64,000 nt of DNA from Microplitis mediator (lineage: Eukaryota; Arthropoda; Insecta; Hymenoptera; Braconidae): contig NC_079975.1 in NCBI RefSeq assembly GCF_029852145.1, forward strand, positions 23,255,364 to 23,319,363, written 5' to 3'. The notes under the pieces were generated by a model. The model was given only the letters and a program-made list of their open reading frames with translations, had not been told where the DNA came from and did no database searches. Both the position numbers and the translations under genes were made by a program. Below, one piece after another: positions 57,666 through 64,000 of this stretch (the first letter of the stretch is position 1; every line of letters starts with the position of its first letter).

Positions 57666-58509
57666 TAGACTGGGCCAAAAAAATTGACTATTTATTTTTT
57701 TATAGCTATATGGAGAATATTATTCAGAATGACAAAAAAAAAATTTCATGAAAGTTTGAGCCCTTAATATTAATTTTAAGAGGTCTATCATTGCTATTTT
57801 TAATTTTAATTCATAATTTGATGTTTTACGTCAGAATTGCTAAAACATTGGAATAAAAAAAATTCATTTCCACTAATGCTTATGTAAAATTGAATTCCCT
57901 ACAAAAAAGGTCTGATTGAAAATTTTCGTCAGACAAGCCGTTTCCGATTAATTAAACTTAATAAAGCGATATAATAAAGACCATGACAGATTTTCGAAGG
58001 AAATTTAATGCTCTACAAAAAAGGTCTCCTAACATTTTTTGCTAAATTCACTCCTTCGAAAGTTATTCAAGGTTGAATTTGAGTCAAAACGATTTCCATA
58101 ACGTCAATAACTTTCGAAGGAGTGAATTTAGCAAAAAATTTTAGGAGACCTTTTTTGTAGAGCATTAAATTTCCTTCGAAAATCTGTCATGGTCTTTATT
58201 ATATCGCTTTATTAAGCTTAATTAATCGGAAACGGCTTGTCTGACAAAAATTTTCAATCAGACCTTTTTTGTAGGGAATTCAATTTTACATAAGAATAAG
58301 TGGAAATGAATTTTTTTTACTCCAATGTTTTAGCAATTCTGACGTAAAACATCAAATTATAAATTAAAATTAAAAATAGCGATGATAGACCTCTTAAAAT
58401 TAATATTAAGGGCTCAAACTTTCATGGAATTTTTTTTCTGTCATTCTGAATAATATTTTCGATATAGCTATGAAAAAAAATAAATAGTCAATTTTTTTGG
58501 CCCAGTCTA
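57666..58509. mobile_element. 844-bp palindromic hAT-like MITE in the CCR4-like gene intron
   Basis: Ends TAGACTGGGCCAAAAAAATT and its complement, arms about 415 bp. It is flanked by a perfect 8-bp duplication, ATGAGCAT, at 57658-57665 and 58510-58517, the clearest hAT signature in the window. Interior blocks such as TAGAGCATTAAATTTCC... recur in the fragments at 29660-30172 and 52860-53100. Confidence 0.9.
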
Positions 58510-58892
58510 ATGAGCATGCTATTTTTGTTAAGAAATTATTATAAATATTTTTTTCTATTTACTTACAATATGGTCCCGATTGAATTTCTACCTCGTAAGA
58601 AATCCATGGTCTAACAGGGGGTGGATAAGAGTGTTCTGAAATTGAAAAAATTAGTAAAATTTTATCGTCTTTTTTAAATAAAACACAATAACAAATATTT
58701 GAACACGGAAGAAAAATTTTTCATGGCATTCTATAAAATTTTATGAAGTCAAATGAAAAAATTTCTTTCCGGAAATATTAATTCCAAATAGGTAGAGTAA
58801 AAATAAATACCTGAATTTTCCAATTGTGCTTTGCACAACGTTGATTTTGTTGAGTCTTGAATGACTCGTTTCTCTGTCTTCGTTGAATACAT

Positions 58893-61800
58893 TTTATTAG
58901 AAATTTTTATATTTCACCACGCGTGTACACTTGTGTCACAAAGTAAAATGCAAAAACGGAAGCTGTTAGAAATATATTAAGGGTCTCTATCCCCACTCCT
59001 CAAGTAAAAACTCATTAGAGCAGGTAAATATTGTCGATTTTGGGTAATTATAAGCTATAATGACTAAAATTTATCTGTAAACATCTCATTGTATCTAAAA
59101 ACTCAGGTACTCTTAAGCTCTAATGGATAATGCCTTATTCATAAAAGTATTTGGAAAAAGGTTTAATATTTTTACTAATGAGAGTGTCATTTGTAGGTGT
59201 GAAATTACCCGCATTTAAAAATTTCATTTAAGTACTTTGGGAAATACCTACTACCTGAAGTATTGTATGACGAGTGATGATTTAACTTAAGCCATTTAAA
59301 AGTAATTAAATTTAATAGTATGAAAAAATATTGATAATTTTTTGGTACAAATATTAGTATACACAAGAAAATAACAAAGACAGAGTTCGATTCTTGACAT
59401 TTAAATATAATGAAGGTATCTAAAGAATTATTGAAATTTATACATGACTTTAAAATAATACTGTAAGGGCGCCAAAACAGCTTGAGTAATTTAAAATCAT
59501 TTAAGGAGATTACGTAAAAAGTAAAAATATTATAAAATTTTATGATATCTTTAAAAAATAAATGATGGCCGTTATTTTGACGGACAAATTAATATAAGGA
59601 AAATTCCAGTTCCAAATTAGATTGCCAATATTTTACTAAACATTGAACTAAAAGTTTATATTAAACGGTATCATTTACAGCTCAGCATTCTGTTTAACAT
59701 AATTTTTAACTAATTTTGAGCTCATTTTTTTACGTATTTAGGATTCAAATTAGTATGTACAAAATAGTAACAAAATTTTAAACAATTATCTTTAAATTAG
59801 TGATTATTTTTATTATTGATAATTCTCATTGTTATTATTATCGCGTTTATTTGAAAAAAAATTTCGGGACACCCAAAATTTTGCATAGAAGAGTTAAAAA
59901 TGACGATTAAGATCAATTTTGAAAAAAAGCATTTTTTACTAAATTTTTGGGGTGGTCCGTTTTGCACACCCGGTCCCGCCGTGCCCACCTTTCCTCTATT
60001 TAAATATCTGTTAGCGCGAAAAAAAAAAACGTCACATATATAGTACATAGATTTTCTGCATATGTCTACATATACATATATATACTTTTGTGCGAGTTAC
60101 TTAGTGCATGCACTATTATATTATTGTGTCGTCTCGCTGTATTTAATTTTTTTATTGTCGGAGTATTAAGTAACAGTTTTGCTTGCTCGCTTACTCGCTC
60201 AAGTTATTTATTTTTATCATTTATTTCTTCTTCTTCATCTTAATCTTTTTACGCCTGATGATCGAGACTCGGACTGGTCACGGCGTCAGTAAATTGACCG
60301 ATAATGTTACCTGGCACTGATTACTGGATAGTAATGATGGATGCACAGAGTCGTCCAAGACTTTTCTCTCTTCTTCTTCTTTATCTTCATCTTCTTCTTC
60401 TCTCTAAGAGCATCAGGACTTGGCATCTTACCATCTACACAAGACTAGGTCTAAGCCCGCTACAGGGGCTGTCCTCTGAGTCTTCAAGCCCAAGGTCGCT
60501 AACCTTATTCTTCTTCTTATACTTCTTAGCATCAGACCCGCGGGTACTCTTTGGCGCCACTTACTCCTTCATTTTCACTGGCTGAGGAAACTAACATACA
60601 TATATAACTGATAAATAAACCCTTTCAGCGATAAATCGTCACACTTATTCAAGAATTTAACGCCTATACTCAGGAAATTGAGTCTATGAATCAATCCACA
60701 CTATCATCAGATCCTAACACTTTTAATCTTTTATTTTTTTTTTACATCATACCCACATTTACATGTAACATTACAATTATCTAAATATTAATTCGTTTAC
60801 TTGAGTGTTAACTTCAAGTCATTTATTGAGTATCATTATCATTATTATTTTACATATTATATTTATTAATTACTTTCTATTATATGAGTTTTATCTTTAT
60901 CTTCATACATTGCTACTGTAATTAAATCATTGAAAGTTGATCAAATTGCGGTAGAAAAATTTATATTATTAATTGCATGGTTAAGTATTCAAATTCGGTA
61001 AAAATAATACAATTTATTTGTAGAAAAATCGACGGTTACATTTTTAATTTAATCGATATCATAAATCGATTTTAGAATACTGTATTTATGAATAACATTA
61101 TGGAGATTACAATTAAATACTGTAGTTATATATATGTATATATGTTTCTAGTTGTAATATTTGAAGACAAATAAAATAAGTGGCACTAGTACGGTGTGAT
61201 GGCCAATGGAAATTGACGATCCCGAAGATATAGATCTGAAAAATTAGTAGTTCTAGTTAAAGAGAAATCTGTAAGAATATGAAACACTAGAAGACAAAAA
61301 ATAAAATATTTTTTTTTGTTAAAAATCTTTATTGTGTATAAGAGAAAATGGGGCAAGTTGGCAACGAGGTCAGAGGATCAAAATTATGATCCTGAAATTG
61401 ACGGACAATTAAAATTTTTTAGATATTTAAAAAAGAAATCATTAACAAAAAATAATCTATCGTTTTCAAAAAAGTCAAAAAATTATTAGACGTCAGCCAA
61501 CTTCAGTATCATCCAAAATTTTGATTAAAAAAATGACTTATTCAGTGTTCATTATTTGGAATTTTTTTTTTATTATTGGGCACTGGAAAAAAATACTCAG
61601 GGGTAAAATGAGCAACTGGAAATTTTTTTTTTTGAGTTTTATAGTTTTCGGTAAAAATGAAAATTAAAAAAAAATCAAGTCAGATTTAGTATAGCACGTT
61701 AATTTTTTATGGGTTCCCATAGTCATTGTGGTCCACATGTGTCATGCATGGGTATACTATGAGAATGCAGTATAGTATCAGAACTCAGTCATAAATGCAA

Positions 61801-62018
61801 TGATAATATTTGGGAAATGGATATGGACAAAACAGGAAAGGCGACTGTAAAAATCTTCAATATAATTTTTATTATCATTACAATTAATATAATTTAGTTT
61901 CGATAACAATTGGTTGAATAGTAGATTTATTTATCAATGGGTTACTATACCAGTCAAAATCTAAAAATTTTATTAAATTCTTTTTTTGGAACGAACATTC
62001 CTCAGGATATTTTTCCGC
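58893..62018. other. Intergenic, no gene recognised
   Basis: 58893-60050 is AT-rich. 59820-60010 ends in a GTCCGTTTTGCACACCC-like block akin to other 'TTTTGCCCC' repeats. 60100-60600 is more complex, with pyrimidine-rich TCTTCTTCTT runs, and contains a 93-codon open frame without recognisable content. 61384-61515 is a GATCCTGAA.TT...AACTTCAGTATCAT MITE. 61700-61780 has GGGTTCCCATAG-type palindromic repeats. Confidence 0.5.
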
Positions 62019-62683
<665 letters not shown>

Positions 62684-64000
62684 TTTCTTGATTTCTCACT
62701 AATAAGAAAAATAAATAATAAATATTAATAAAACTGACATGATCGTATGACTCTCAAACTTGCGTTCCTCAGTAAGTTCATACTTAATACCAATAACAAT
62801 CAATTCCCGAGGTATTTTTGTTTTTTGTGATGTATAATTAATAAGATATATTTTTTATCTCCAAGTTCACGTTTAACAAGATCAAAACTTGATAAAAATA
62901 TAATAAATATCACTTATCTCTTTCAATGATTATGTAGCGTAATTACTGATATGAATTACAATATTGTAATTATATAATTTAAAAAAATCGTGTTTATTTA
63001 ACACTGTTGTTGAAATGAAACTTACACTTTAGTTTTTTTTAAAATCACTTCCAAATTATCGTTTCTTCCTCCAATCAGATGTCGACGCGCGTTCACCAAA
63101 CTACTGAATATTGTTTGATAAGTGTCTAAGTGCCAGGCGATGGCTTATATCATAGTAGATATAAATGTATGTGTATACATATACGCACATATGTCTTATC
63201 TTTGGGGTCGAGGTAACGTAAAAATCTGTAAGACCGTGATAGCTATGAAAATGCAGATTAGTTACATTTTATTGACAAGGTCCTCAGATTCTTAGGAAAA
63301 TCTCTAAACAAAATAATACATAATTTTTTCATATTAAGTATCCAGGGCAAAATAAGACGTCATTTTTAGAACAAAAAAAAATTTTGCTCTTCAAAAATTT
63401 TAGATTACGATTTGTAAAATGAAAGGAGCGCATAGGTCAGTGTGAATAGTGCGGCTACTTAGAAAAAATTTTACTTGTTATCTAAATTTTTTTTTTTAAA
63501 TAAACTCGGAACAAACATCGAGAAACATAAAATTATAAATAGCTTAAAACAAATATTTTATCTATGATTTTGTAATTATTTTACATACATAGGTCATAAA
63601 AAATAAATAAGTATAAAAAAGATAAAATATCATTTTGTGCGAAAACCACCTATTTTTTCGATCCTCACAGTAGCTATCCCCCTTAATTGTTTAAATCGAT
63701 ATAACTCCCGCACCATTGATTTGATGAGGAAGTTTGTTGAAACAAAAAGGTTGAAAATAAGAAAATGTACAAAAAAAATATCGAAGTTTTTTTTTCTATC
63801 TTGAATATATTGCGAGATATGGCAAAAAAACGAGCCGGGCGCTCGGACCTCTCCCTTTCGCACAACCAGTTGCCTAGTGTGCGCGCTCCCTTTCCGCCAA
63901 ATCGCATTTAACGGTCAATAGGTCCGAATATTTTCAAGTTTTTTGTAATAAAAATCAAAGAAAATAAAAAAAATCGACAAATTGTCGATACTACCAATCG
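62684..64000. other. Upstream region of the SOD-like gene and terminal repeats
   Basis: 62684-63150 is the likely 5' region; the 5'UTR acceptor ATTAG just upstream of the ATG is shared with the other SOD, but the non-coding first exon was not placed. 63635-63686 is a terminus of the TTAAGGGGGATAGT MITE family (GATCCTCACAGTAGCTATCC then CCCTTAA). 63690-64000 includes a GC-richer patch (CGGACCTCTCCCTTTCGC) but no recognisable gene. Confidence 0.5.

Larger units (their letters stand above)
54339..58892 (-). pseudogene. CCR4/CNOT6-like deadenylase-type nuclease, coding exon interrupted by a transposon
   Basis: Minus-strand exons: 58892-58811, 58635-58567, 57622-57562 continuing at 55767-55516, 55421-55270, 55185-54958, 54874-54694, 54611-54472 and 54376-54339. 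With the insertion and one TA removed the phases close to 400 residues. The family landmarks are RPWI, FSVMSYNTLSSSYA, CPEYYLRWDIR and DVLCLQEVE (catalytic Glu). Then come the VDGCAIFWKTEKFTLV block, HLHWNP, LCGDFNS (Asp, Asn), AVIDFIFY and IPSDH (Asp, His). All exo/endonuclease-phosphatase catalytic residues are present. The closest family is CNOT6/CNOT6L/twin, which removes poly(A) from mRNA. The leucine-rich repeats that bind the CCR4-NOT scaffold are absent, so this is an LRR-less paralogue or truncated relative. The 1.79-kb insert splits the frame between QRY and PYCP. Every other splice site and frame is intact, which suggests a recent hit or a polymorphic allele; splicing out of the insert cannot be excluded. 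Confidence 0.85.

Noticed and set aside
60304..60585. 93-codon Leu/Ser-rich frame
   Set aside because: Driven by CTT/TCT repeats; no signal of conserved protein or splicing context.

Overview
The window is about 64 kb of very AT-rich eukaryotic DNA with small spliced genes (GT-AG introns, many of about 60-1500 bp) and a heavy load of foldback DNA elements. The genes point to an insect: CHMP5, epsilon-tubulin, NEMP, RSU1 (Drosophila icarus) and a CCR4/CNOT6-type nuclease. Epsilon-tubulin argues against Drosophila, whose genome lacks it. Secreted Cu/Zn superoxide dismutases, small secreted cystine-knot genes and overall composition suggest a parasitoid wasp, perhaps a braconid; this placement is an inference.

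Layout. 1-3060 is a satellite array of about 107-bp units that continues off the left edge. 3061-12807 is repeat country: two related MITEs, a 3.1-kb inverted repeat whose arms carry identical copies of an Asp/Met-rich ORF, an unrecognised 234-codon ORF, and a 2.95-kb near-perfect palindrome. 14.7-20.2 kb holds two tandem genes for secreted double-knottin (inhibitor cystine knot) peptides, with three tRNA-Asn genes around them, apparently parts of one duplicated unit. 25.2-26.9 kb is a secreted Cu/Zn SOD with all metal ligands.

29-58.9 kb is the gene-dense core: CHMP5 (+), epsilon-tubulin (-), NEMP (+), RSU1 (-) and a CCR4-like nuclease (-). Epsilon-tubulin and NEMP diverge from a 384-bp gap; CHMP5/epsilon-tubulin and NEMP/RSU1 converge. 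I assembled each of these genes exon by exon and the reading phases close. Introns are full of MITEs, in places nested three deep.

62.0-62.7 kb carries a second SOD paralogue, on the minus strand, that keeps the zinc ligands but has lost copper ligands and the active-site Arg.

Most notable: (1) a 1.79-kb element with a TA target duplication sits inside a coding exon of the CCR4-like gene, and deleting it with one TA gives an intact 400-codon frame; (2) an active-looking/dead-looking SOD pair; (3) duplicated knottin genes whose phase-0 introns all fall between the first and second cysteine of a module; (4) the palindromes as candidate sources of long hairpin RNA. Shared function among the core housekeeping genes is not apparent; their adjacency looks like ordinary gene order.
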